Below, piece after piece: positions 1 through 10,140 of a DNA stretch of 32,124 nt. Each line of letters begins with the position of its first letter. Positions within the stretch are counted from its first letter, which is position 1. The stretch is from Terfezia claveryi (Eukaryota; Ascomycota; Pezizomycetes; Pezizales; Pezizaceae). The notes beneath the pieces are model-generated. The model searched no databases. It was not told the origin of the DNA and was given only the letters and a program-made list of their open reading frames with translations. The DNA is taken from positions 1 through 32,124 of the forward strand of contig WHUX01000407.1 in NCBI GenBank assembly GCA_015179025.1. The letters are read 5' to 3'. Made by a program: the position numbers and the translations under genes.

Positions 1-69
1 AGTAGGTAAGGTGGTTGTCCTAGTCATCATATGGAGGTATAAAACAGGTGAACTGAGTAGCCTAGACAG

Positions 70-159
70 TCTGAACAACCTGGATGGCCTGAATAGCCCG
101 AATAGCCTGAACGACCTGAATAGCCTGAATGGCCTGAATGACCTGAATAACCTAAACCA
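70..159. repeat. 9-bp minisatellite, left arm
   Basis: About ten consecutive 9-base units close to CTGAATAGC, with one or two substitutions each. The array is the reverse complement in sense of the one at 262-398, so the two could fold on each other across a spacer of roughly 100 bases. No coding meaning is evident. Confidence 0.85.
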
Positions 160-261
160 CCTTTAGGCTTGTGTGCAACCTACAGTTGCTATTATTATAT
201 CTATCAATATGTCAGTTTTGCTACATGTGAACATCATCTGCCCTCATAAACATATGCAGCA

Positions 262-398
262 ATTCAGGCCGTTTAGGCTATTCAAGCCATTTAGGCTATT
301 CAGACTATTACACCATTTAGGCTATCAGGCCGCTCAGGCCATCCAGGCGGTCAAGGCAGTCCAGGCGGTCCAGATGGTCTAGGCAGTCTAGGCCTGTC
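262..398. repeat. 9-bp minisatellite, right arm
   Basis: About fifteen degenerate 9-base units around TTCAGGCCG / TTTAGGCTA / CCAGGCGGT. They read as the complement of the CTGAATAGC units at 70-159. A 69-codon open frame starting at 173 runs over the array, but its Phe-Arg-Leu and Gln-Ala-Val repeats simply translate the minisatellite. Confidence 0.8.
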
Positions 399-1859
399 CA
401 TTACGAACACTAGCCTAGCCCTAGGCTTGACTGTCAGCCTCAACCTCAGATAGGATAGATGTATAGGAATGGGGTAGAATATACATTATATCTAGATGGC
501 AGAAGTGAGCCGATGGAGTCGAGCTGCCATATGTTGGTGTCAAAGATGTTTGTAAGTAGCAAGATCTTGAGGGGGAAGCTGATGAAATATCATGTAAATT
601 AGATTAGGGAATGTTAAGAGGATAGAAGAGGAAGTAGGTAGGCTAGAGTGTCAGAACTTCCTGCCTCGGCTCCACACCTATGGCTTGATCCTACTCTTAT
701 TTCAGCAGCCAGTATTCGATTCTAGTGCCGTTTCTCATTGCTAGGCACTTTAAAAAAAAAAAAAAAAAAATTAACCCCAGGTACCAACATCTATAGAAAC
801 CTATAACAACTAAACACAGTATTATCTAGCTTCAAGATTATGCATTTGTTGTGGAATTTGTAGTATAAAGACTACAGGTTCTGCTACTACTAGACAAGTC
901 CCTATGGTTATATCTATAATAGGTAACGCCGAAAAAATCGGAATTTACAAGACATTCAACTACACAATCGACTAGATCAAAAGTTTGATATGTGGCCATT
1001 AAGGCAGAGAAAGAAAAAGTTAACCAAGACAGTACCACAACCCAATTATAATGATACTTATGTAATAAAGAGTAAAGTCAAGCCAAAGAGTGTAAGTAGG
1101 TGGTATCAAAGACTTACATTCTGATTTAATTTGGGTATTCAATCTATAGTAAGTATTATGCAAGACAATAAGCATGTATATATATACATGGTTCCCAATC
1201 CATTTACTTTGTATGAGCTCGAAGTTAGGCAGTTGTTTATCATGAAGCATAAGGCTAGTTTTTATACTCGTATACTGATGATGGACTAGCTATTGTTCCA
1301 ACTTACTAGGACTTTCCTACTATTAATTATATTAGTACCTCTAATATCGATTCAGTCTTTGAGGAGCTATCCCGCATCTAAGGAGTCATCCTGCATCTGA
1401 GTTTATTATTTCAGATCAAGCTACTGCATTTGTAGATGAGCAGCTTCAAGACAACGGACATGAGCTCTTAGTGAACCATTTAGCCTAACAGCAATAATTT
1501 CAGTGAACATTAAATGGTGAAGATATGCAGTGATATGCTCTACTTTATCGGAGCAAATTAAACTTTTATATATAAGTAGATAGCTTCAGTGAAAGTATTG
1601 TATTACTTGTTATATAGCGTACACTAGCTACTAGCAGTGCTAGTGGGTTTGGCCTGCCTGGAAACATCCTAGTACTCTCGAGTGTATGGCAGGAGTCTGT
1701 GTTCATATCCACATGTCAAAACTTTATGTGTCGATGTGGGCTAGGAACCCCAGTTGCGTCAAGTATTATCAGTGTATACCTAGATGCGGACAGACTAGGG
1801 CCCTCAAAAAAGGGCTACATCATATCGGCAAGTCAGCATATCACCTTCAAGTGCCTACA
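399..1859. other. unassigned AT-rich region
   Basis: No convincing gene. It contains a run of 19 A at 752-770, which could be a retroposed 3' end or a slippage tract, and only short open frames (the longest is 84 codons, at 1686). Translations show no domain I recognise. Stops are frequent, as expected for decayed repeat DNA. Confidence 0.5.
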
Positions 1860-2538
1860 TATAATGGAGAACGTTATTTCATTGCTTATATAATTGATTA
1901 TATACTTTTGTATTTCCTATATTACTACTATGTTATGTAACTAAGCTCTCAGTTGAAGGACTAGCCTTCAACCACTTCCTATTGCTTTATAAGCATCCAT
2001 AGCACACAGAATCTGCCATGGGAAGTTCCATAGCACTTGCCATATGAAGACACCCTCATTATGGCTGCGTGACCTCGGTTTAAGGCATGTGACTCATTAC
2101 TATGGCCACATAACCTCTGTTTAAAGGCATGTGACTCATTACTATGGCCACATGACCCCTTTTGTACTGTGCACTACCTTCTGGTATGCTACCTTTTATT
2201 AAATTTATTTCCTTAGTCATCAGATCTCAGAGGAGTATAAATAGGCCACTGGATTCCCTCTGGAATCCACAAAAAAGACAAGAAGCAACAAGCAAGCACA
2301 CAGAGCAAGCAAGCCTATATTCTAATCAGATCAAGATCATATAGCTTAGATAGTACAAATTATATAAGATAGATTATACCAGTTAATTACTGTTTCCTCC
2401 GGGAACATCCCACATAGTAATCTCCCTACCTTTCTGAGGTCTTGCCTCAGCAGAATCGAAATACACAAACGTCCATGCCTACGGATATAGATTGTATAAA
2501 CAGTACCGAATGAATACTGCCTTGTACCATTCATTACA
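1860..2538 (+). repeat. 5' LTR of copy A
   Basis: This 679-base segment is repeated in inverted orientation at 7222-8721. The copy B version begins TGTAATAGAG; here the start reads TATAATGGAG, which fits mutation of TG to TA. It ends CATTCATTACA, giving TGTAA/TTACA complementary ends. It matches the copy B LTR across its whole length apart from the 821-base insertion there, and supplies the empty site for that insertion (CTTATATAATTGATT near 1883-1897). Confidence 0.85.
2236..2245 (+). promoter_or_regulatory. probable LTR TATA box
   Basis: TATAAATAGG lies inside the LTR and is conserved in the copy B LTR (reverse strand, 7506-7515). Its position about 300 bases before the LTR end suits an LTR promoter. 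Promoter activity is inferred. Confidence 0.5.
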
Positions 2539-2960
2539 TTTTTTTTTAACTAAATTACCTAATCTTTACTCTTAAATCCAAGGCCTGATCAACCTTCGGA
2601 TACCTTTATTACACTCACGCAAGTGTATACAATTCGACACACAAGTACATATATAAAATCAATATCGTTATTCAACTAGCTAGCCAACAAAAAAATCCAA
2701 CAAATGAGACATCAGACTCTTAACTGCAGTACATTAACAAAAGACTTAGAAGTAAGCTAAGCAAAGCTCTAATGGGTAGTGGTATCCCATATTAAACAAT
2801 CCCACCCTTATTCACAACACTTTTCCCAATAAGATCGACAAATTATCTTGTACTCCTGGCAACTGCCATTATATCTGTACCTATAAATCCAGTACACCAT
2901 TAAAAAACCAGCCCCCCAGGTCCCAGGAATAATTGGTCTAAACAACCAAGCATCACAATC

Positions 2961-3348
2961 CTAAGGCTCAAATCTCGCTGCCTCCATTGTAGCTATTTCC
3001 TCCAGAAAAGAATTACCTCCATCAGAACTTTCTTTAGACCCAGACATCTCTACCAATACCTCTGTGCCCCCAACGTCTACCTCAACACACTAATCAAAAA
3101 TCGTGACACTCTTGCCGGAAGAACTAGAACTAGATTCTAGACTAGTAGATAAAGAAAAACTAGGACAATAAGAAACATCAGGATCCAGACATCCAGCCTC
3201 ACCAGCTGCGTAAGCCACCAAGCCAACGGAACTGTCAGTCGAATGGAGATCATAAGGATCATCAGCCACTATACCATCAGCACAGTAAGGTGCCAAAGAA
3301 AAAAAGGAACTAGATGATTGTATCGCATAACAAGCTGCATTTGGTTGC
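2961..3348 (-). pseudogene. conserved antisense ORF in chromovirus leader (copy A)
   Basis: Reverse-strand frame lying between the LTR and the gag start, antisense to the element. It encodes an acidic, Ser-rich peptide with motifs such as ADDPYDL, STDSS and FLEEIA. The homologous frame in copy C (23323-23658) aligns throughout and ends at the same codon (after Glu-Pro), though these copies have diverged strongly. In copy A a TAG at 3090-3092 replaces the Trp seen in copy C. The open frame also continues upstream across the 5' part of gag (to 3554). The sense strand here has shared stops, so the leader is not gag coding. Function unknown; no known domain recognised. Confidence 0.5.
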
Positions 3349-3354
3349 GGACAG

Positions 3355-5250
3355 ATGACGAAATTAGACATAATGGTGTCTGTACTTAGTAAGAAGGCTA
3401 AGAGGTCAGGATGGTTAACTATGTTACACGAAGATATTAAGAAATTAGTAGAAGAAACTCCCAGAAAGACCAGATTTGTAACTCCTAACACAGAAGGGGA
3501 AATAAATCTGCCCATGGATATAGAAATAGGAGAACCAGGTGGAGCAGGAACCAAACTATATTTTAGTATGGCTTTACCTCTCGTACCAGAAGAATTTTGG
3601 AATAGACATTTTTCAACAATTGAGGAGATTTTGAAATATACTTGCTCAATGGAACATGCCTAACAGTATCATCCTAATGATACTCGACTCTTAATAGAAG
3701 CCAGGGTAAAACACTATTTATAACTAACACCTTACCCATTCAAAGAAGAAGACTTAGAAATGAATGCATTTTTAAGCAAAGAATTAAAGAAACCTATTGT
3801 TACACTTATAAGAAAACTGAATTGGGTAATAAATAACTGGGAAGAAATAATGGTATTCATGATGAGCGGCACTCATCTAGAACAATCGGCACATACCGCG
3901 GAGAATTTTTTCAATCCTAGCAAAGAACATTCAGGAGCATTCCTGAGAACACCAAAAAATTAATCGAAAGGCAAAGGTTGAGCACCTGAGACACCAGAAA
4001 GGAGGACTGGGTCAGCTAAAAAACCAGATGACAAAGACTAACTACCAGAAGATATACAATTACTAGAAGATGATGATAATCTAGATATAGGACTAGACTA
4101 ACAGAAGCAGAAAACGCAAGGAGGAGGACGAGACCCTGATGATAGTGGAGATAATAGCTCGGACTCTGACAAGGCATCGTCAGTTGTAAGTCAAACTCTT
4201 AAAAGAAAACTCAAATGAGGAAAATCAGTTGAACACCAGTAATGGGAATCTACAACAGGAATAGTTACAACAGGTAACTATGAAGCAACAAATGCTTTAA
4301 AAGGAATAAAGATTGATCTACCAAAAAAATAAGGAGAGAAGACAAAAAATGGCAAAACTTACAATATTTTGACTCTTGTGCCACAGCAATGCAACGTTGG
4401 TTTATTATCAAAGGAATAGATTTAGAAGGCGCTTCAGCTCTGGAAATTGTTGGATTCAGAATGGAAGGGAGTGAGCTTACTACTTATAATAAATTCTTAA
4501 AAGAAAAAGGAAAGAAGGCAACATTCTTTAGATTCATACTAGCACTAAGGGATTTTCTGATACCCTCCACTAGTAAGGACATTTTATGGAAATGATGAAA
4601 GACAGCCACACCATACAAGGACAAATATTACATGGGAATTAAACATTTTGCCAACTGGCTTACTGAAATGCAAATTAAATTGATTGACAAGGATGGCAAA
4701 CAATCAATATCGCAGGGAGTAAAAAGAAGAAAGTTTCTTAATTACCTGCTGCCATATATGTCAGCTACATTAATTCCTTTAATCAAAGAAGAATGGTCAT
4801 ATAATCAGCTCGTGCATCAAATGGAGTCATATGAAGCTTCCAAGAAAGATATTGCCCTACCACTGACAACAAATACATCCTGACGACAACACCCTCAGAA
4901 TGAAAATTGGAGTCACGGTCCACTCAGGGACCAGAATCAATAACCAAAAACAGGATTTAATCCTAGCAGCAATTCCAACACCAAACTCAACAGAGAAAAA
5001 TGGAAAGACTCAGATTGGGAACCATCCCAAAAAAATTAGATAAGAAGACAAAGATGCAATTAATAAGAGACAAGAAATGTCTATCATATTGGAACCCTGG
5101 ACACTCCTACAAGGACTATAGGAAATGACAAAATAAGGTACCCATGCATACAGCCATATAAGATTTAGCTATACTGATAGCTACTAAGGATAAAAATAAC
5201 AAGGATAAAATCAAGGAACGACCCTTATCAAGACAGGTACCAGATTTTAG
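3355..5250 (+). pseudogene. Gag of chromovirus copy A, decayed
   Basis: Capsid-precursor region in pieces (3355-3663, 3760-3963, 4389-4595, 4632-4883) separated by stops and frameshifts. It aligns with the gag of copy B (14704 to about 13600, reverse strand) and copy C (two blocks). An acidic Asp-rich stretch lies near 4060-4160. The nucleocapsid zinc knuckle near 5078-5119 is broken: the second and last Cys of the CX2CX4HX4C motif are Tyr here, whereas copy B keeps both. The start at 3355 was chosen because stops lie upstream in both copies A and C. Confidence 0.75.
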
Positions 5251-5254
5251 CAAG

Positions 5255-5600
5255 GTATTCGTTAAAGCTAACGAACACCCCGCACTAGCTTTAATTGATC
5301 TCCAAACAAAGGGAGGAGACTTAATTAATTCTCAATTTGTACACCTATACAAAATACCGACTAGAAGTATCGAGAAGAAATCATTAAGTACTGCAATTAA
5401 AGGTTCAAAAGGAACAATAGATAAAGCTGGTACTATCAAACTAGATTGGATAGGTTATATAGAAGAACGAACATTCTATGTAGGTCATTTGACTGGATGG
5501 AATATGATACTAGGAGAACCTGCTCTCAGCAAAGTGCGAGCAATAATTCCTGCCCAGCAGGAACCAGTTACTATTCAACCAGAAAACATTCCATGATTCC
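5255..5600 (+). pseudogene. aspartic protease region, copy A
   Basis: Between the zinc knuckle and RT. Translation shows ALIDLQTKGGDLINSQFV, the place where a retropepsin would have Asp-Ser/Thr-Gly, followed further on by MILGEPAL, which fits the conserved hydrophobic-Gly segment near the protease C-terminus. The presumed catalytic Asp is followed by Leu-Gln-Thr rather than Ser/Thr-Gly; copies B and C show the same, so this is a family trait rather than a local mutation. Confidence 0.55.
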
Positions 5601-5789
5601 AGCTTTGTGTATGGAAGGGATCTAGAACCATGGCAAATAGTATAAGATCAGCGTATATACAGGTCAGCTGTGAATCAGTTACAGATTATAGTGAACCGGA
5701 TAATTAGGAAAATATTAGTGACATAGAAGAAACCAATTCAGAAAGAGAACTCGTGACAGCTGTTTCTACGGTATAGAAACAATTCAACC

Positions 5790-6456
5790 CTGTAATGGAG
5801 TTTCCCTTATTATTTCCCAAGACAATTCCATGGGAATTACCACTACTAAGAAAGATTAATCACTCTATTAAACTAAAAGCGAAGCTACTTAGATACCAAA
5901 ATGGCGACCCTCAGAACATCGATTTAGACAACAAATCCATGACAAATTAGTCGAAGAAGAAGCATCAGGTCACATATATATAGTAGAAAATGACACAAAT
6001 GCTGTAGTCATATTCACTATCCCTAAATGAGATAAACCAGAAGAAGCCAGACATGTCAATGATTGTCAGGACCACAATTTAGCCGTCGAACCGGACCACA
6101 CCCTATTGCCAGATATTAATGAGGCAAGTGAACTAGTAGCGGAGAATCCCATTTGGACTAAGCTCGATTTAGCCAACAGAGTTTTTAATATTGGAATTAA
6201 TAAAGAATCTGAGCAATACTCTACCTTTTTATGTTATATAGGATATTTTAGAAGTAGAGTTATGCAACAAAGGGATTGTAATGCACCTGCTACCATGGTT
6301 CATGTTATACATGATATTTTTAAGGATATGGTCTATAAAAATTTAATTATCTATATTGATGACATTATCATATTCTCCAAAACATATGAAGAATTTGTAG
6401 AATTATTGAAGAAAGTTCTTCAACGTCTACAGGACGAGAAATTCTATCTCAAATAA
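5790..6456 (+). pseudogene. reverse transcriptase, copy A
   Basis: Ty3/gypsy RT. Open block 6106-6456 carries the palm motif WTKLDLANRVFNI and the catalytic YIDDIIIFS box, so the YxDD aspartates are intact in this copy. The upstream fingers region (PKxDKPEEARHVND-like) lies in the same frame but is interrupted by a stop. An in-frame TAA ends the block at 6454-6456 where the related copies read on into the connection domain. Confidence 0.85.
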
Positions 6457-6504
6457 AGCAAATGCTAGTTCTTTACTACAAGATTGAAAATTTAAGGACA
6501 TGTT

Positions 6505-7221
6505 TTGACATCAGATGGATTATATGTAGACCCGAAGAAGAGGACTACTATATTAACATTTCCAACTCTTATAAGAAAAAAGGATCTTAGAGGATTCCTT
6601 AGAATCGTTAATTATCTTAGCAGATTTATTCCTGACTTGGTATCGTATGCAAGCACCCTGTCAGAACTGCAAGGAGAAACAAAGAAATGGGAATGGACAG
6701 ATACTCATAACGTAGCATTTAAAAAACACAAGGAACTCGTGAATTCCCTACATGTTTTAAAACCCTGGAATAATAAATCTACTGAACCCAAATATTTGGT
6801 TTGTGATGCTAGTGATATAGGACTAGGATCTTGGATAGGTCAAGGACCGTTGACGCATATCAGACTGTCATGCTTCCACTCTAGAAAATTTAATCCAATA
6901 CAACTCAATTATCTTACCTTTCAAAAGGAATTATTAGTAATTATTGACTTATTGAAATTTTTTGAAGCACAATTCAGAGGTCACAAGTTCACTATTCTTA
7001 CCAACCACAAACCATTAGTAATCTTTCATACTCAAACACCTGCAAGCCAGAAATTGAGCCGATAGCAAGATTACCTAATGGAATTTAATACAGACATACA
7101 GTACACCGCAGGAAAGGGAAATTTGATAGTAGACGCTCTATCAAGGAAGCATAAATACTTGGACACTCCCACTATCGAGGACGATTATATTTCCAACAGC
7201 ATCAATCCTCCTAACCACACC
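6505..7221 (+). pseudogene. RNase H and linker start, copy A
   Basis: Open block 6505-7065 covers the RT connection (FLRIVNYLSRFIPDL) and the RNase H-like domain (YLVCDASDIGLGSWIGQ, SRKFNPIQLNY, KELLVIIDLLKFFEAQ, TNHKPL). After a TAG at 7063-7065 the frame continues (7078 onward) through IQYTAGKGNLIVDALSRKHK, the usual RNase H end, and about 30 linker residues. It then meets the inverted LTR of copy B at 7222, which supplies the last codons of the apparent open frame. Confidence 0.8.
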
Positions 7222-7865
7222 TATAATGAATGGTACTTGACAGTATTCATTCGGTACAGTTTATACAATCTATATCCGTAGGCACGGACGTTTATGTATT
7301 TCGGTTCTGCTGAGGAAAGTCCTCAGAAGGGTAGGGAGATTACTATATGGGACGTTCCCGGAGGGAACAGTAATTAACTGGTGTAATCTATCTTATATGA
7401 TTTGTGCTATCTAAGCTATATGATCTTAATCTGATCGGAATATAGGCTTGCTTGCTCTATGGGCTTGCTTGTTGCTTTCTATAGATTCCAGAGGGAATCC
7501 AGCGGCCTATTTATACTCCTCTGAGATCTGATGACTAAGGAAATAAATACAATAAAGTATGGCACACCAGAAGGTGGTGCGCTGTACAAAAGGGGGTCGT
7601 GTAGCCATAGTAATAAGTCACACACCTTAAACAATGGTCATGTGGCCATAGTAATGAGTCACACGCCTAAAACAGAGGTTACGCAGCCTAAATGAGGGTG
7701 ACTTTATATGGCAAGTGCCATGGAACTTCCCATGGTAAATTCCGCGTGCTATGGATGCTTATAAAGCAATAGAAGGTAGTTGAAGGCTAGTCCTTCAACC
7801 GAGAGGCTTAGTTACATAATATAGTAGTAATATAGGAAATACAAAAGTATATAATCAATTATATA

Positions 7866-8686
7866 TAGTGTACACATCGGCCCGAGTCAAGGCAAGTTTG
7901 CCAACTATTTTTCCTACTCGACACTGACTCATGCCGATAGCAATCCATGAGAAGCCAGCTCGCGCCGACTCACTGGCTACTCGTGAGTACTCGCCAAGCC
8001 CTTTTGTTATGGGGAACAGGCTAGCATCCTACCTACGCCGGCCATATATATACATGGAGTTCGTGCATTCGTGGCTAGTATATATCTAATCCATACATAT
8101 ATATACAGGCCGCCAATGCATGATTTGCATGTATATACAGAGGCCGCGAATGTCAGATTTACATGTATATATAGAGGTCGCGAATACACAATATAGAGGC
8201 CATGAATGCATGAATTCCATGTATATATATAAGTGGCGAATACATGATTTCCATGTATATATATAAGCCGCGAATGTATGATTTCCATGTATATACAGAG
8301 GCTGCGAATACCAGATTTACATGTATATATGGAGGCCGCACATACACAATATAGAGGCCATAAATGCATGAATTCTATGTATGTATATAAGTGGCTAATG
8401 CATGATTTCCATGTATATATATAAGCCTCAAATGTATGATTTCCATGTATATATATAAGCCGCGAATGCATGAATTCCATATATATCAGGGCGGTGAGGT
8501 AGGCTTCTAGCCTATTCCCCGTAACAAAAAGGCTTGGCAAGTACTCGTCGGCTACTCGACGCTGGCCCGAGTATTCCAGAGAATCATGTAGCCAACTTGC
8601 TAAGTTCGAGGGTTGGGGAAAACTCGGCCGTCGGCACGAGTCTTGGCGAGTCAGCGCGGGGAAAACTCGTTTCGGTGCGCACGCTA
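7866..8686. mobile_element. hAT-like nonautonomous foldback element, 821 bp
   Basis: Inserted in the copy B LTR with a perfect 8-base duplication ATTATATA (7858-7865 and 8687-8694); the copy A LTR shows the unfilled site. Ends are TAGTGTACACATCGG and, reverse-complemented, TAGCGTGCGCACCGA, imperfect terminal inverted repeats fitting the YARNG start of hAT elements. Subterminal arms are also inverted, e.g. TACTCGCCAAGCC near 7986 against TACTTGCCAAGCC on the other strand near 8540. The centre (about 8050-8485) is an AT-rich minisatellite. No transposase frame is present; long reverse-strand frames (8007-8540) are translations of the repeat. Confidence 0.8.
8050..8485. repeat. AT-rich minisatellite with 158-bp higher-order period
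   Basis: Monomers of about 39 bases resembling GCATGAATTCCATGTATATATATAAGCCGCGAAT. Four different monomers form a block of 158 bases that is repeated: GATTTGCATGTATATACAGAGG near 8122 recurs near 8280, and CACAATATAGAGGCC recurs at the same spacing. A related repeat sits at the centre of the foldback element at 15578-17788. Confidence 0.8.
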
Positions 8687-8749
8687 ATTATATAAGCAAT
8701 GAAACAACGTTCTCTATTACACTTCCCTATATAGAAGGATTTCCTATCC

Positions 8750-9367
8750 TTACTTCTTTCGCTCTGCCATATTGGTTTCCATATGTCCAAAGATTTGATG
8801 CATTGTTAATACATTAGCATTAACATAAATATCCTTATTGTTTCCTTGACTCATGATTCTATATCGTTCTTGTTGGATGAGAGCTCGGATCTCATCTCTG
8901 GTTCATGGTCCTGGTTTTCCTTTAGTTCTTAGACATCTCTTGAATGTGTCTTCTATACTTTCGGTCGTCCAGAAGTCTTAAAGAATTTCAGTGGTGATGT
9001 CCTTGGCGTTTACACAGGAATCATGATTAGGACAGTATCCTAGCCATCTGACCTTATATTGTCTTTCTCCAGTTTGAAGAGCTGTTCTAAATTCTAATAT
9101 CTTTTCAACTTCATAACGATCATCTTGAATTGGTCCTGGTTCCTAAGATTGTCTGTGAGGGAACTGGGTAGGATCATTTTTGTCGTATGGTTTGAGTTTA
9201 CTAATATGAAAAGTATTATATATGAGGTGGAGGTCAGGTTGACTAGATAGGTCTAGGCTATAGTTATTGCGTTTCCGATTACTAGAAATAATGGGAAATG
9301 GGCCTAGCCATTTTGGTTTGAGTTTGGGAGAGACATTCGATAGGTTGATATTTTCTGAGAAAAGCAT
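8750..9367 (-). pseudogene. integrase GPY/F module and chromodomain, copy B
   Basis: One reverse-strand frame with internal stops. Residues from 9367 show the GPY/F module (KPKWLGPFPII, then FHISKLKPY). After a TAG at 9143-9145 the frame enters a chromodomain at about 9115-8969: YEVEKILEFR at the start, YKVRWLGY in the middle and DFW at the end. Chromodomains at integrase C-termini tether chromovirus integration to methylated-histone chromatin. The Trp usually found in the TWEP segment is Cys here (DSCVNA), so one aromatic-cage residue is missing. The frame continues as a basic tail to a stop at 8750-8752, 28 bases from the LTR. Confidence 0.8.
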
Positions 9368-9587
9368 AACTTATTGTCCGACTGAAAATTTAGCTGTATT
9401 GGGTAGTCGTTTGTTTACTTGAGATGCTTGAGTCTTCTTGGCGTCATATAGGTTTTTAGACATTACCTCATGATGTTCGTTTGCTAGTATATATGCATTA
9501 ATGGGGTATGGAAGTATCGATATGTCAAGATGTACATTAAATCCAAATAGTGTAGAAAAGGCACTATTTTGTCTAGCAGTATTATAC

Positions 9588-10140
9588 CTAGAGTTTCAAC
9601 TGTATCTCCAGTAGTTTCTGTGGCCAATCAAATCCTTCGATTTTATAGGCTCTTACTACTTGTAGAATTTCTTTGTTCACAATTTCCGATTGTCCATCTG
9701 CACGTGGATGATATGTAGTGGACGGTTTCAACTTGATTCCTTTATTCCTAGCCCAATCTTGAAAGTGTGTTGACATAAAAAGAGTGTTGCGGTCAAAAAC
9801 AATACAGAAAGGGTATCCCATAGTCGGGACTACATAAGTATCAAAGGTAGTAGTACATTGTTCTGCTGTGAAATTATCTGAGACAGGAATAAGAAACTTG
9901 AAACCTAATTGTCTATCAACAATCATCCAAAGTCGTGAAATATAAACTACATGATTTTCTTCAACAGAAATATTCGGGTACAAAATTGAACACTTAGTAA
10001 ACACAGGTGCTACTTTAAGAAAATCCATCGATATGTCAGTCCATGGCCTGCTTCGTACATGTAATGGGGTTACAAGTTCAAGTGGTGCCTTGTTGGAATA
10101 CTTTGTCCATTGACAAGTATCACAACTTCTGATATAGTCC
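9588..10140 (-). pseudogene. integrase catalytic core, copy B
   Basis: DDE integrase of Ty3/gypsy type, acting in the nucleus to join element cDNA to host DNA. The DIRSC-type zinc-finger end is visible as YIRSCDTCQWTK just before 10028, then MDFLK (first Asp), VFDRNTLFMSTHF (second Asp) and TYHPRADGQSEIVNKE (Glu): the triad is intact. The His-His half of the N-terminal zinc-binding domain is absent, and the frame changes between 10141 and 10028, which fits a small deletion. TDISMD marks the usual core start. Confidence 0.8.

Larger units (their letters stand above)
1860..7221 (+). mobile_element. Ty3/gypsy chromovirus copy A, 3'-truncated
   Basis: An LTR retrotransposon on the plus strand: 5' LTR, leader, gag with a damaged zinc knuckle, protease-like region, RT, RNase H and the first 35 or so residues of the linker that follows RNase H. 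It stops exactly where the 3' LTR of inverted copy B begins, so integrase, chromodomain and 3' LTR are missing. Compared with copy B, many Gln codons have become TAA or TAG and the frame shifts several times, so this copy is dead. The missing 3' part is not found on the far side of copy B within the window. Confidence 0.85.
7222..8721 (-). repeat. 3' LTR of copy B, split by insertion
   Basis: On the reverse strand it starts TGTAATAGAG at 8721 and ends CATTCATTATA at 7222 (TTACA changed to TTATA). Removing the 821-base element and one 8-base duplication leaves 671 bases that match the copy A LTR at 1860-2538. The TATA box TAAATAGG-type motif is kept at 7506-7515. Confidence 0.85.

Noticed and set aside
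752..770. Poly-A as the tail of a LINE or SINE
   Set aside because: No RT frame, tRNA-like head or target duplication could be recognised upstream; left as a simple tract.
8050..8485. CRISPR-like array
   Set aside because: The units are degenerate throughout, with no constant repeat alternating with unique spacers, and the setting is eukaryotic.
8007..8540. Reverse-strand ORF of 177 codons with Tyr/Ile/His repeats
   Set aside because: It is a translation of the AT-rich minisatellite inside the hAT-like element; the repeat period explains the absence of stops.
1860..8721. Reading 1860-8721 as one large DNA transposon with 680-base terminal inverted repeats
   Set aside because: Each repeat is in the correct LTR orientation for its own retroelement (copy A plus, copy B minus), with a purine-rich tract at 8722; no DNA transposase lies between them.
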